Positions 1 through 6,613 of a stretch of DNA of 11,422 nt are shown here, in pieces; positions within the stretch are counted from its first letter, which is position 1, and each line of letters begins with the position of its first letter. A program made the position numbers and the translations under genes. The stretch is from NCBI GenBank assembly GCA_017610505.1, contig JAFCBX010000052.1, positions 1 to 11,422 of the forward strand, written 5' to 3'. The DNA is from Methanosarcinales archaeon (GTDB taxonomy: Archaea > Nanobdellota > Nanobdellia > Woesearchaeales > CG1-02-33-12). Under the pieces are notes generated by a model, which saw only the letters and a list, made by a program, of their open reading frames with translations, searched no databases and was not told the DNA's origin.

Positions 1-932
1 ATTAAAGCCTTTAATGAGATAGCCTCATCCCTTGTCCAGAACTGGAAAAACCATGGCAAACCAGCAAAAATACCCTTATCACCAACAATTAATGAATCAA
101 GAGAGCTTAGTGCACATAGGTAAGCAATCAGACTATCTCCCTTAAGTTTATTCTTTGTTTTCAAAAAGCATTTGTAGTAATCCCTCTGTTTTTTCTTCAG
201 TCTTTCAATGTTCCTAAAAACATAGTCTGCCTCTTTCTTTGCCTTTTCCTTGTTTTTTGAAAAACTTAAAACGACCTTGTCTGTTTTTAATGTTAGCGCT
301 GAAAAAACATATCTTTCATAAGGTATTGAATTTCTTTTTTTGTCAAATCCATAATCTCTTTTTTCCCATTCTTCAACCTTTTTGAACATGCCCTCAAACT
401 TAAGCACTAAAAATAAGGAATATTCTTCCTTTCCATCAGAATTGTCCTCCCTTGCATCTGTTTTTTTAACAAACTTAACTATTATTTTATCTCCTTCCTG
501 CCAAATGCTGTAGAACCTGCCCCACTGCCTCTGGTCATAACTCTCCCTTGCATCAAAAACCAGTTCAATAGGAATTGGCTTAGTTATTTCATAAACCAAT
601 GAATCATAATTAGGAATTGGCTTAGTTATTTCATAAACCAATGAATCATAATGATGGGGCATAAAAAATGTTTCAGTTATACCATTGCAATCTCTTTCAA
701 TTTCATAAAGTTTGTTTATTATATTGTCTGCCTTAGCAGAACCAACTATATGCAGGCTTTCAATAATCTTATACATTTTTTCATCAAAAAAGAAAAGCCC
801 ATCATACCTACTTTTATTTTCATTTGCAAGACAGAAATATCCCCCTTTCTTATTTGTAATAAGAAACCTTGCGTCTTTTTTTGTCTTTTTTCCTATATTA
901 CAATTATTTAATGAATGAACTATGTTTATCAT
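1..932 (-). CDS. Glycogen debranching enzyme (amylo-alpha-1,6-glucosidase), N-terminal part, cut by window edge
   Basis: I translated this minus-strand frame by hand. It is open from ATG at 932 down to base 1, giving 310 residues with no stop, and it continues outside the window. Residues about 22-48 (FLITNKKGGY...SRYDGLFF) match the start of the GDE N-terminal domain, whose usual form is WLVTNGxGGYASGT...RYHGLL. Residues about 291-310 (GLPWFFQFWTRDEAISLKAL) match the opening of the catalytic (alpha/alpha)6 domain of the GDE_C family (GLPWF..WGRD). The family hydrolyses alpha-1,6 branch points of glycogen in the cytoplasm. The catalytic acids lie in the missing part. It is the last visible gene of the leftward glycogen operon, 45 bp after the restored GalT stop. 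A 14-residue block (YDSLVYEITKPIPN) occurs twice in tandem at about residues 95-122. The family call is firm; exact substrate is not tested. Confidence 0.85.
   Translation of the reverse strand, partial: MINIVHSLNNCNIGKKTKKDARFLITNKKGGYFCLANENKSRYDGLFFFDEKMYKIIESLHIVGSAKADNIINKLYEIERDCNGITETFFMPHHYDSLVYEITKPIPNYDSLVYEITKPIPIELVFDARESYDQRQWGRFYSIWQEGDKIIVKFVKKTDAREDNSDGKEEYSLFLVLKFEGMFKKVEEWEKRDYGFDKKRNSIPYERYVFSALTLKTDKVVLSFSKNKEKAKKEADYVFRNIERLKKKQRDYYKCFLKTKNKLKGDSLIAYLCALSSLDSLIVGDKGIFAGLPWFFQFWTRDEAISLKAL
569..652. repeat. Exact 42-bp tandem duplication inside the debranching-enzyme gene
   Basis: Bases 569-610 and 611-652 are identical over all 42 positions, and the match stops exactly at both ends (568 is A but 610 is T; 653 is G but 611 is T). 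The length is a multiple of three, so the protein gains 14 residues without losing frame. Removing one copy gives a smooth sequence leading into the IELVFDARESYDQ segment of the N-terminal domain. Perfect identity suggests a recent slippage or assembly event. Confidence 0.97.
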
Positions 933-958
933 TTTTAAGCAGAATAAAAATAAATCCT

Positions 959-970
959 AGTATATATTTC
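959..970 (-). promoter_or_regulatory. Possible TATA-like element ahead of the debranching-enzyme gene
   Basis: On the minus strand the 45-bp gap before the ATG at 932 contains GAAATATATA, an archaeal TATA-like stretch. A start of transcription about 25 bp further on would give a nearly leaderless message. It would allow separate expression of the debranching enzyme. AT-rich sequence makes chance matches common, so this is weak. Confidence 0.3.
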
Positions 971-977
971 TTGCCTT

Positions 978-1088
978 TTATTTCTCTCCCCTATAAAATT
1001 TTGCAGCATCCTCAGGGCTTACAGAGTTTATTGTTGCATTTGTAGCCAGCTCAAAGCCAGCCCATGTAGCAAGCCTTGGGCATATTTC
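978..1088 (-). pseudogene. Displaced C-terminal coding segment of the GalT-like gene
   Basis: Downstream of the 8-bp duplication, the frame that is not read still encodes a typical GalT-family C-terminus: after HFHI it reads EICPRLATWAGFELATNAT and then ...INSVSPEDAAKFYRGEK, with TAA at 980-978. Dropping one 8-bp copy joins this to the upstream frame and gives a 316-residue protein, against 302 for the present frame. Conservation of this out-of-frame tail shows that the intact gene existed until recently, or that the duplication is an assembly error. Confidence 0.85.
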
Positions 1089-1936
1089 AATATGAAAATA
1101 TGAAAGTGCAAGTCTTTTCCCTCAGGTGCATAATGTAGGAAGAAATTATATGGAAGATTTATTTTTTTTAGTTTTAACAGGATTTTTTTGAGCATTGAAG
1201 CCAAATCCAATAGCTTTTTTTCATTCATTTCTGTTATATTTTTTATATGCTCTTTTGGAAATATCCATATTTCATAGTTAAATCTTGAGGCATATGGTGT
1301 GAAACTAACAAAAGAATTGTTCTCAAAAACCCTCCTGTAACTGTTTTTCTCAATATTGATTATCTCACAGTATGGGCATGTTCTATAAGTTCTAGATGCA
1401 TTAACCTCATCCTCAACTAACTTGGGAATCTTATTATATGTCATTAGTTGTGTGTGTGAATGAATTAATGATGTTCCTGCTTCCATTCCTTCATTTTTGA
1501 AAATAAGAACATATTTTGTGCTATCTATTTTGCTTAATTCCCTTACCCTATTAGCATATACCTTTAAAACCTCTTTTATATGCTCTTCTGTTAAATCAGC
1601 TAACTGCTTGTTATGGTCAGGTGTTTCAACTATTATTTCATGTATGCCAAATGCATCAGCATATGTAAAATATTCATTTGCACACTTTATTTCAGGATTT
1701 CCCTCATGGCTTACAGCAGGAAACTTGTTTGGGAACCATCTTATAATCCATTTGTTGTTTTTTTCAATCCTTCCAGTCTCTTTTGGGGTAAGATCTTCAT
1801 TTCCTGGGCAGAAATAGCAAATACCCTCTTTTTTTGCTTTGGTTTTTTTAAACTCCCTTGGCCTTTTCTTTCTTTCAGAAGCTATAATAACCCATCTATC
1901 CAATATATAGTCTTTTCTGAGTTCTATTTTAACCAA
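1028..1936 (-). CDS. galT: GalT-like hexose-1-phosphate nucleotidylyltransferase (HIT superfamily), C-terminus altered by frameshift
   Basis: This 302-codon frame encodes a galactose-1-phosphate uridylyltransferase family protein. It opens with LRKDYILDRWVIIASER, a family hallmark. It has CYFC (40-43) and TPDH (H108) as probable zinc ligands, and the active-site run NEGMEAGTSLIHSHTQL with the catalytic His in H159-S-H161. A second CPYC (187-190) plus H230 and the HFH near 277-279 resemble the second metal site of plant ADP-glucose phosphorylase, and the HSH in place of HPH points the same way. The true substrate may therefore be glucose-1-phosphate with UTP/UDP- or ADP-sugars, feeding or draining the glycogen synthase next door. 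The start is TTG at 1936, since an in-frame TAA lies just upstream; it overlaps the glycogen synthase stop by 8 bp. From residue 281 the protein is out of frame (FILKYAQG... to the stop at 1030-1028) because of the 8-bp duplication at 1089-1105. The family is clear; the galT symbol is conventional. Confidence 0.82.
   Translation of the reverse strand: MVKIELRKDYILDRWVIIASERKKRPREFKKTKAKKEGICYFCPGNEDLTPKETGRIEKNNKWIIRWFPNKFPAVSHEGNPEIKCANEYFTYADAFGIHEIIVETPDHNKQLADLTEEHIKEVLKVYANRVRELSKIDSTKYVLIFKNEGMEAGTSLIHSHTQLMTYNKIPKLVEDEVNASRTYRTCPYCEIINIEKNSYRRVFENNSFVSFTPYASRFNYEIWIFPKEHIKNITEMNEKKLLDLASMLKKILLKLKKINLPYNFFLHYAPEGKDLHFHIFILKYAQGLLHGLALSWLQMQQ
1089..1105. repeat. 8-bp tandem duplication causing the GalT frameshift
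   Basis: AATATGAA occurs at 1089-1096 and again at 1097-1104, with period 8 extending one more base. On the coding strand this is TTCATATT twice, right after the HFHI codons. Deleting eight bases restores the conserved HFHIEICPR reading and the normal C-terminus. Confidence 0.95.
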
Positions 1937-3716
1937 GCCCCCTTATAGCGAGATTATGTGCCTTAATATAATTCTTGATTAAAACCCCCCAATCAGCTAA
2001 TGAAGCAAGCCTTTGTGCTTCCATCTTGTTTTTTATTCTTTCCTGCTTTGATAAAGAGCTGAAATAATAAAGTTTATTAGCAAGCTCCTCAACGACCTCA
2101 TCATCTTTTTTGCCTAACCTATTCAAAACAAATATGCCCGGATTTTTACTTTGAACTGATTTTTCATTAACATACCTTCCAAATCCAGCCAAGTCAGTTG
2201 TTACAGATGAAACACCAAGTGCAGCTGCTTCTAAAGGAGTGTAGCCCCATGGCTCATAATATGATGGAAATACTCCAAGATGTGAGCCCTGCATGCATTC
2301 ATAATAACCTAGGTCAAGCAGCCTGTCTGCTCCAGTTAGATAGATTGGATAAAAAACAACCTTTACCCTATCTTCTTTTTTATTTAATAAGCCAGCTTCA
2401 TTAAGGGACTTGATAATAGCATCATTTTTTTCATCTTTTAAATCATGTGTTGTTAATTCTGGATCTCCTTTTTTCATTAGCTTCAAAACCTTTTTTTTGT
2501 TTTCATGCAGAAAATCTTCATCAAAAATATTTTTTTCTGTAATACCCCTTTTTGAAACTATTGAATAAATTATCCTGTTTTTAATTTCACCTATATCATC
2601 ATCAATAGCATCTGTTATGTCTTTAAAAAAGGTTTTATTTTCAAGTAATCCTGTTTTTATTGCCCTAATATTTCCAGGAACCCAGAAAAAGGCCACAATG
2701 GTTTTGTTAGATCCCTCTTTTTTAAGTTTTTCATTTAATTTTGCCAATGCCTTGATAAATATATCAATACCCTTTGCCCTAAATTCATATCTTCCGCATA
2801 GGAAATAAAAAAGAGTATTATTAAGACCAAATGAATAATACGGAAAAAAATAATACATCAGGAATTCCTTTATTCTTTCCCTATACAACCTATGTTTTAT
2901 GGATGCCTCCTCAAATGTTGGAAACTTCTTAAGGTCAAGCCCATTTGGCAAAAGAACATCTGGCTTTTTTCCAAGAATATGTTCTGCTTCTATAGCTGTA
3001 ATCTCACTTACAGTTGTAAAAACACTTGCATTTAATGCGCTTTGCTTTTCTGTAAGATATTTTGCCTGTATGCCATAATCATAGGCTTTTTTTTCAGGAT
3101 TTATCTTGTCAAATATTTCATAAAGATTTTCATTTGCAAAAGACATTGTCCTTCCAAGAATTGTTGCATGCGTTGTAAAAACAGTTCCAACCTTAACATT
3201 CTTCTGCTTTAGGTAAAGCAGGCCAGCTCCAGCCAGCCATTCATGGAACTGCGCAACAATCTTTTTATCTTGAAAAGCATTTTTTATTTCTTCAATTAAC
3301 TTTCCAACAGCATATGACCAAATAACAGGCTCATCAAAATCAAAATACTGCGTGTTAAGTGAATCTATTTTGAAATTTTGCCACAAATCTTTTTTTATTT
3401 CATCTTTTTTGGATGCAAATCCACTAAAATCAACTAAAATTGTGTTAGGTTCACCCTTAATCAACCAGCTGCCATAATGGCACTTTATGCCTTCTTTTCT
3501 TAATTTTTCAAACACCTGTTTTAATTTATCTGAAGGAACCTTTTCCTGGAATTCCCCAGCCACTTTTTCTGGAAAAAAAGGGCCTATTGTAAAATAATTT
3601 TCCTTATAATATCCCATTATTTCAGCAGCTTTTGATTTAACAACAGTATAAATGCCTCCAACTTTATTACAAACCTCCCATGAGACCTCAAATAAATAAT
3701 CTGCTTCTTTTTCCAT
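1929..3716 (-). CDS. Glycogen synthase, GT3 family (eukaryote-like)
   Basis: A 595-residue protein that transfers glucose from a nucleotide sugar, in GT3 usually UDP-glucose, to the non-reducing end of glycogen in the cytoplasm. The N-terminus LFEVSWEVCNKVGGIYTVV (8-26) is nearly the signature of GYS enzymes, with the acceptor/donor-binding Gly pair at 20-21. HEWLAGAGLLYL (158-169) and FTTHATILGR (180-189) follow. The second Rossmann domain has PNGLDLKKF (257-265), GRYEFRAKGIDIF (308-320) and GVFPSYYEPWGYTPLEA (481-497). Its E488/E496 form the conserved EX7E pair. A C-terminal arginine-rich glucose-6-phosphate switch like that of animal GYS is not obvious. The ATG at 3716 is chosen over the in-frame TTG at 3728: it lies 1 bp after the regulator stop and has the TAAAATG context seen at several starts here. 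It is co-transcribed with the regulator upstream and the GalT-like gene downstream. It appears intact. Confidence 0.93.
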   Translation of the reverse strand: MEKEADYLFEVSWEVCNKVGGIYTVVKSKAAEIMGYYKENYFTIGPFFPEKVAGEFQEKVPSDKLKQVFEKLRKEGIKCHYGSWLIKGEPNTILVDFSGFASKKDEIKKDLWQNFKIDSLNTQYFDFDEPVIWSYAVGKLIEEIKNAFQDKKIVAQFHEWLAGAGLLYLKQKNVKVGTVFTTHATILGRTMSFANENLYEIFDKINPEKKAYDYGIQAKYLTEKQSALNASVFTTVSEITAIEAEHILGKKPDVLLPNGLDLKKFPTFEEASIKHRLYRERIKEFLMYYFFPYYSFGLNNTLFYFLCGRYEFRAKGIDIFIKALAKLNEKLKKEGSNKTIVAFFWVPGNIRAIKTGLLENKTFFKDITDAIDDDIGEIKNRIIYSIVSKRGITEKNIFDEDFLHENKKKVLKLMKKGDPELTTHDLKDEKNDAIIKSLNEAGLLNKKEDRVKVVFYPIYLTGADRLLDLGYYECMQGSHLGVFPSYYEPWGYTPLEAAALGVSSVTTDLAGFGRYVNEKSVQSKNPGIFVLNRLGKKDDEVVEELANKLYYFSSLSKQERIKNKMEAQRLASLADWGVLIKNYIKAHNLAIRGLG

Positions 3717-3717
3717 T

Positions 3718-4290
3718 TTAATCAACAAATATTAAGTCATCTGGCCAACCTTCCTTTATTTTGCCATTGTAAATATTAGTTAAAGGCATATAATTATGCA
3801 ACATTACTATTGGAACATTGAGTGTCAAGACCTCTATTTTAATAATAGCATCTTCGCCAAAAAGTCTTTTGAACTTTGGAGATATTTCTGCATTGAATAT
3901 TTCAATAATATCAGATATAAGTCTGGATTCAATTATCATGGCAATTATAGCATGGCCATCTCTTTCACCAAGAGAGCATTCAGCTATGTGCTTTAATTCT
4001 ATTTTAGTTGGGCTTTCTTTTTTCATTGCCTCAATCATCTGCTTTCTTGTCATTCCTGATTTAAATGTTATTATATACTGCTGTTTTGCTGTAAAACTGC
4101 CTGTTCCATGAGGCCCATTGTTAAGATATGTAAAGTAATAGAGAAGCCCTTCTTTTTCCAGTTTTTTCCTTTTTCTGTTAACAGTTTTTACAGGAACATT
4201 TGTGTTCTTGCTTATTTGGTTGTCAGAAATTCTTGGATTTTTTATAAGTTCTTTAATTATAATTTCCTCTTGTTTATCAATTTTCCTCAT
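3718..4290 (-). CDS. AsnC/Lrp-type winged-helix transcriptional regulator
   Basis: A 190-residue protein beginning MRKIDKQEEIIIKELIKNPR, the usual opening of an AsnC/Lrp helix-turn-helix (IDxxDxxIlxxLxxNaR). The recognition helix lies around VPVKTVNRKRKKLEKEG (residues 32-48). The remainder (about 70-160) alternates predicted strands and helices, with QQYIITF and GHAIIAMIIE as strands. It could be a divergent ACT/RAM-like effector domain, though I do not see a clear RAM motif, and the protein is longer than typical Lrp proteins. ATG at 4290 is preferred to the in-frame TTG at 4302 because GGGGGAT precedes it at good distance. It stands first in the leftward glycogen operon and faces the divergent operon across the half-site array at 4355-4431, so it probably controls both directions, perhaps in response to a sugar or sugar phosphate. 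The ligand is unknown. Confidence 0.78.
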   Translation of the reverse strand: MRKIDKQEEIIIKELIKNPRISDNQISKNTNVPVKTVNRKRKKLEKEGLLYYFTYLNNGPHGTGSFTAKQQYIITFKSGMTRKQMIEAMKKESPTKIELKHIAECSLGERDGHAIIAMIIESRLISDIIEIFNAEISPKFKRLFGEDAIIKIEVLTLNVPIVMLHNYMPLTNIYNGKIKEGWPDDLIFVD

Positions 4291-4334
4291 TTTATCCCCC
4301 AAGAAATGTTTTTATGTCATATAACAAGCAAAAC

Positions 4335-4343
4335 TAATATAAA
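4335..4343 (-). promoter_or_regulatory. Probable TATA box for the leftward glycogen operon
   Basis: The minus strand reads CATATTTATATTAG, with the TATA-like core TTTATATTA lying 45-53 bp before the ATG at 4290. With the usual archaeal spacing, transcription would start near 4313, leaving a short leader that contains GGGGGAT. This is placed from position and base pattern only. Confidence 0.5.
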
Positions 4344-4354
4344 TATGTTTTGTT

Positions 4355-4431
4355 TTACTTCTTTAAGGGTAAATTTACCAGTAAATCATGATTTCTGTTA
4401 CTATCTAGTAATTGAGAAATTATTTAAGTAA
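4355..4431. promoter_or_regulatory. Array of TTAC/GTAA half-sites between divergent promoters (putative operator)
   Basis: Between the two TATA-like boxes there are seven TTAC/GTAA tetramers in 77 bp: TTAC at 4355, 4375 and 4398; GTAA at 4369, 4381, 4408 and 4428. They combine into perfect palindromes: GGTAAATTTACC (4368-4379), TTTAC-CA-GTAAA (4374-4385) and TTACTA-TC-TAGTAA (4398-4411). Multiple spaced half-sites suit the oligomeric Lrp/AsnC family, and the regulator gene lies directly beside them. Some of this could be chance in AT-rich DNA; the G/C-flanked 12-bp palindrome is the best part. Confidence 0.55.
4419..4428 (+). promoter_or_regulatory. Possible TATA box for the rightward glycogen operon
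   Basis: ATTATTTAAG, preceded by purine-rich GAGAA as a possible BRE, lies about 60 bp before the GT4 start at 4483. A start near 4450 would leave a leader of about 33 bp with GAGG at 4473-4476 as ribosome binding site. TATAAAAA at 4465-4472 lies too close to the start codon to act as a promoter for it. Confidence 0.35.
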
Positions 4432-4482
4432 TAATCCTTTCTGTTTAACTTAGTTAGATATAGCTATAAAAAGAGGATTTGA

Positions 4483-5697
4483 ATGAAAGTTTTGATGTTT
4501 GGCTGGGAATTTCCACCATTTAATACAGGTGGATTAGGAACTGCATGCTATGGCCTTACAAAAGGCCTAAGCAAACAGGGCATTAATATAACATTTGTAA
4601 TCCCAACAGCGCCAAAGCCAATTGAATCAGATTTTGTTAATCTTATAATTGCAAGTTGCACTAGTTTTCTTGATATAAAGAGAGTAAGTTCTTTGTTAGT
4701 TCCATACACCTCATCTGAAGGATATGCAAAAACATATAAAAGCAGATATTTCAATAAAAACTTTGGAAATATTTATGGACAAAATCTTTTTGATGAAGTA
4801 AACAGGTATGCCATGAAGGCAAGAGAAATAGCAATAAATGAGACTTTTGATTTAATACATTGCCATGACTGGATGACTTATTTGGCAGGAATTGAGGCAA
4901 AAAAAGCATCAAAAAAGCCATTGGTTGTGCAGGTTCATGCAACAGAATTTGACCGCACAGGGGGCCATCCAAACCAAGCTGTTTATGATATTGAAAGAAT
5001 GGGAATGCATGCTGCAGATTTGATTATAGCTGTATCTAATTTTACAAAAAATAAAATAGTAAAACATTATGGAATAAGTTCTGAAAAAGTTTTTGTAGTT
5101 CACAATGCTGTTGAATTTAGAAGCTTCCCTGACACTGAAGAGTTTAAGATAAAAAGCCAGGATAAGATAGTTTTATTCCTTGGAAGGATAACACTACAAA
5201 AAGGTCCTGACTATTTCCTTGATGCAGCAAAGAAAGTGCTTGAAAATGAAAAAAACATTAAGTTTATTGTTGTAGGCTCTGGTGATATGGAAATAGACAT
5301 GGTTGAGAGAGCAGCCAAACTTGGAATAGCAAACCATGTCTTGTTTACTGGGTTTTTAAGGGGAGATGATGTTGACAAAGCATATAAAATGGCAGACTTA
5401 TATGTTATGCCATCTGTTTCAGAGCCATTTGGAATAACACCACTGGAAGCAATGAGAAACGGAACCCCTGTTATCATCTCAAAGCAGTCAGGTGTTTCAG
5501 AGGTTATAAAAAACTGCCTTAAGGTTGATTTTTGGGATATTGATGAAATAGCCAATAAAATAATCGCAGTACTTAAATATAATGCATTACACCATTGCTT
5601 AAAAGAACATGGATTGATAGAAATTAAAAAATTCAGCTGGAATGACAGTGCCAAGAAATGTATTGAAGTCTATGAAAGAGCATTAAATAAATCATAA
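4483..5697 (+). CDS. GT4-family glycosyltransferase, probable second glycogen (alpha-glucan) synthase
   Basis: A 404-residue GT-B glycosyltransferase. MKVLMFGWEFPPFNTGGLG (1-19) is the nucleotide-sugar synthase N-terminus, with the GGLG loop. HCHDWM (126-131) and VHATEFDRTGG (151-161) follow. The donor-binding domain has FLGRITLQKGPD (232-243, with R235 and K240 as the usual phosphate contacts), a GSGD loop at 265-268, and SVSEPFGITPLEA (311-323) with E314/E322 as the EX7E pair. Archaeal relatives beside GH57 enzymes are annotated as glycogen synthases using UDP- or ADP-glucose; another retaining glucosyltransferase role (for example making a disaccharide) is possible. The ATG at 4483 has GAGG six bases upstream. 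It leads a tightly spaced operon with an SDR, the GH57 enzyme and two DUF5752-like genes. The frame appears intact. Confidence 0.85.
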   Translation: MKVLMFGWEFPPFNTGGLGTACYGLTKGLSKQGINITFVIPTAPKPIESDFVNLIIASCTSFLDIKRVSSLLVPYTSSEGYAKTYKSRYFNKNFGNIYGQNLFDEVNRYAMKAREIAINETFDLIHCHDWMTYLAGIEAKKASKKPLVVQVHATEFDRTGGHPNQAVYDIERMGMHAADLIIAVSNFTKNKIVKHYGISSEKVFVVHNAVEFRSFPDTEEFKIKSQDKIVLFLGRITLQKGPDYFLDAAKKVLENEKNIKFIVVGSGDMEIDMVERAAKLGIANHVLFTGFLRGDDVDKAYKMADLYVMPSVSEPFGITPLEAMRNGTPVIISKQSGVSEVIKNCLKVDFWDIDEIANKIIAVLKYNALHHCLKEHGLIEIKKFSWNDSAKKCIEVYERALNKS

Positions 5698-5709
5698 GGG
5701 GTGTATAAA

Positions 5710-6459
5710 ATGGATTTAAAAAATAAGGTTGTTATTGTAACAGGCTCAAGAAGAGGAATTGGTAAGGCAATAGCACTTACATTGGCTAAAGCAGGAGCCA
5801 ATGTTGTTGTTAGTGACATAAACCTAGATGATTGCAATAAAGTAGTGGAGGAGATTAAGACTATTGGGGGAAATGCTTTGGCTGTTAAGGCAGATATCTC
5901 TAATCCTGAAGAAGTTAAGGATGTGGTAAAATCAACAGTAAAAAGATTTGGCAAAGTTGATATACTTGTTAATAATGCAGGGATATATATGCAAAAATCA
6001 TTGACTGATGTTACAGAGCAGGATTTTGACAAGATTTTGGATATAAACCTTAAGGGTGTTTTTCTCTGTTCAAAAGCTGTTGTTCCAGAGATGATAAAAC
6101 AGGGAAAAGGCAAGATAATTAATATAACATCTATTGCAGGCCAGGTAGGATTTGCAAATTCTAGTGCCTATTGTGCTTCAAAAGGAGCAATAATAAACAT
6201 AACAAGAGAGCTTGCTCTAGAGCTAGCGCAATATAAAATAAATGTTAATGCAATCGGTCCTGGTGTGATAGAAACAGCCATGACAAAAGACTTATTAAAA
6301 GATGAAGCAACAAAGGAAACACTACTCGCCAATATCCCCTTAAACAGGATTGGAAAGCCAGAAGACATAGCAAATGCAGCCCTATTCCTTGCTTCAAATA
6401 ATGCAGATTATATAACTGGCATTACATTATTTGTTGATGGGGGCTGGCTTACACATTAA
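5710..6459 (+). CDS. Short-chain dehydrogenase/reductase, FabG/glucose-dehydrogenase-like
   Basis: A 249-residue classical SDR, the normal length. It has the cofactor loop TGSRRGIG (11-18), NNAG (88-91), catalytic S141, Y154 and K158 (YCASK), PG at 184-185, and the C-terminal ITGITLFVDGGW typical of FabG-like enzymes. D36 at the end of the second strand (VVVSDIN) suggests a preference for NAD(H) over NADP(H). It would act in the cytoplasm on a hydroxyl or keto group, perhaps a sugar or a 3-oxoacyl thioester; the sequence does not say which. ATG at 5710 is preferred to the in-frame GTG at 5701, since GGGGTG (5698-5703) makes a good ribosome binding site for it. It sits 12 bp after the GT4 gene and 9 bp before the GH57 start, so it is cotranscribed with glycogen genes, where an SDR is not a standard member. 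Confidence 0.88.
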   Translation: MDLKNKVVIVTGSRRGIGKAIALTLAKAGANVVVSDINLDDCNKVVEEIKTIGGNALAVKADISNPEEVKDVVKSTVKRFGKVDILVNNAGIYMQKSLTDVTEQDFDKILDINLKGVFLCSKAVVPEMIKQGKGKIINITSIAGQVGFANSSAYCASKGAIINITRELALELAQYKINVNAIGPGVIETAMTKDLLKDEATKETLLANIPLNRIGKPEDIANAALFLASNNADYITGITLFVDGGWLTH

Positions 6460-6468
6460 AGGTTAAAA

Positions 6469-6613
6469 ATGGTATCAATTTGTTTTTATTTCCAGGTTCA
6501 TCAGCCATAATGTATTTGAGATTGGGAAGAATCATAATTATACTAACAAGCAGAAGAATTTAGATATACTAAAAAAGGTTGCAGAAAAATGTTATCTTCC
6601 AACCAATAAGATA
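6469..6613 (+). pseudogene. Broken 5' end of the GH57 gene
   Basis: ATG at 6469, 9 bp after the SDR stop and preceded by AAAGGTT, encodes MVSICFYFQVHQP and then hits TAA at 6508-6510. FQVHQP is GH57 conserved motif 1. One frame over, from about 6506, the expected continuation appears: NVFEIGKNHNYTNKQKN, then LDILKKVAEKCYLPTNKI, which runs into the main frame at 6614. Family members have about eight residues (such as FRLRRYNV) between HQP and the F of FEIG; here only seven bases remain. A deletion of 3n+2 bases, about 17-20, best explains the break. The native start is therefore cut off from the rest of the gene. Confidence 0.85.

Noticed and set aside
569..652. CRISPR-like or mobile-element repeat
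   Set aside because: The two copies are directly adjacent with no spacer, lie in frame in a coding region, and do not recur elsewhere in the window.
651..918. Two plus-strand frames of 68 and 86 codons
   Set aside because: They lie opposite the debranching-enzyme gene, are rich in Phe/Ile/Leu/Ser as expected of the reverse of an AT-rich gene, and show no family signature.
1089..1105. Simple-sequence phase-variation tract in the GalT-like gene
   Set aside because: There are only 2.1 copies of an 8-bp unit. Known phase-variable tracts have many more units, so a single duplication is the simpler reading, although reversion is possible.
4465..4472. TATAAAAA as promoter of the GT4 operon
   Set aside because: It is only about 15 bases from the start codon and abuts the GAGG ribosome binding site, so transcription would begin inside the gene.
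5211..5654. 147-codon minus-strand frame opposite the GT4 gene
   Set aside because: It is antisense to the conserved GT4 catalytic domain, and its serine/leucine-rich composition is a shadow effect. The same holds for the 147-codon frame at 5670-6113 opposite the SDR.
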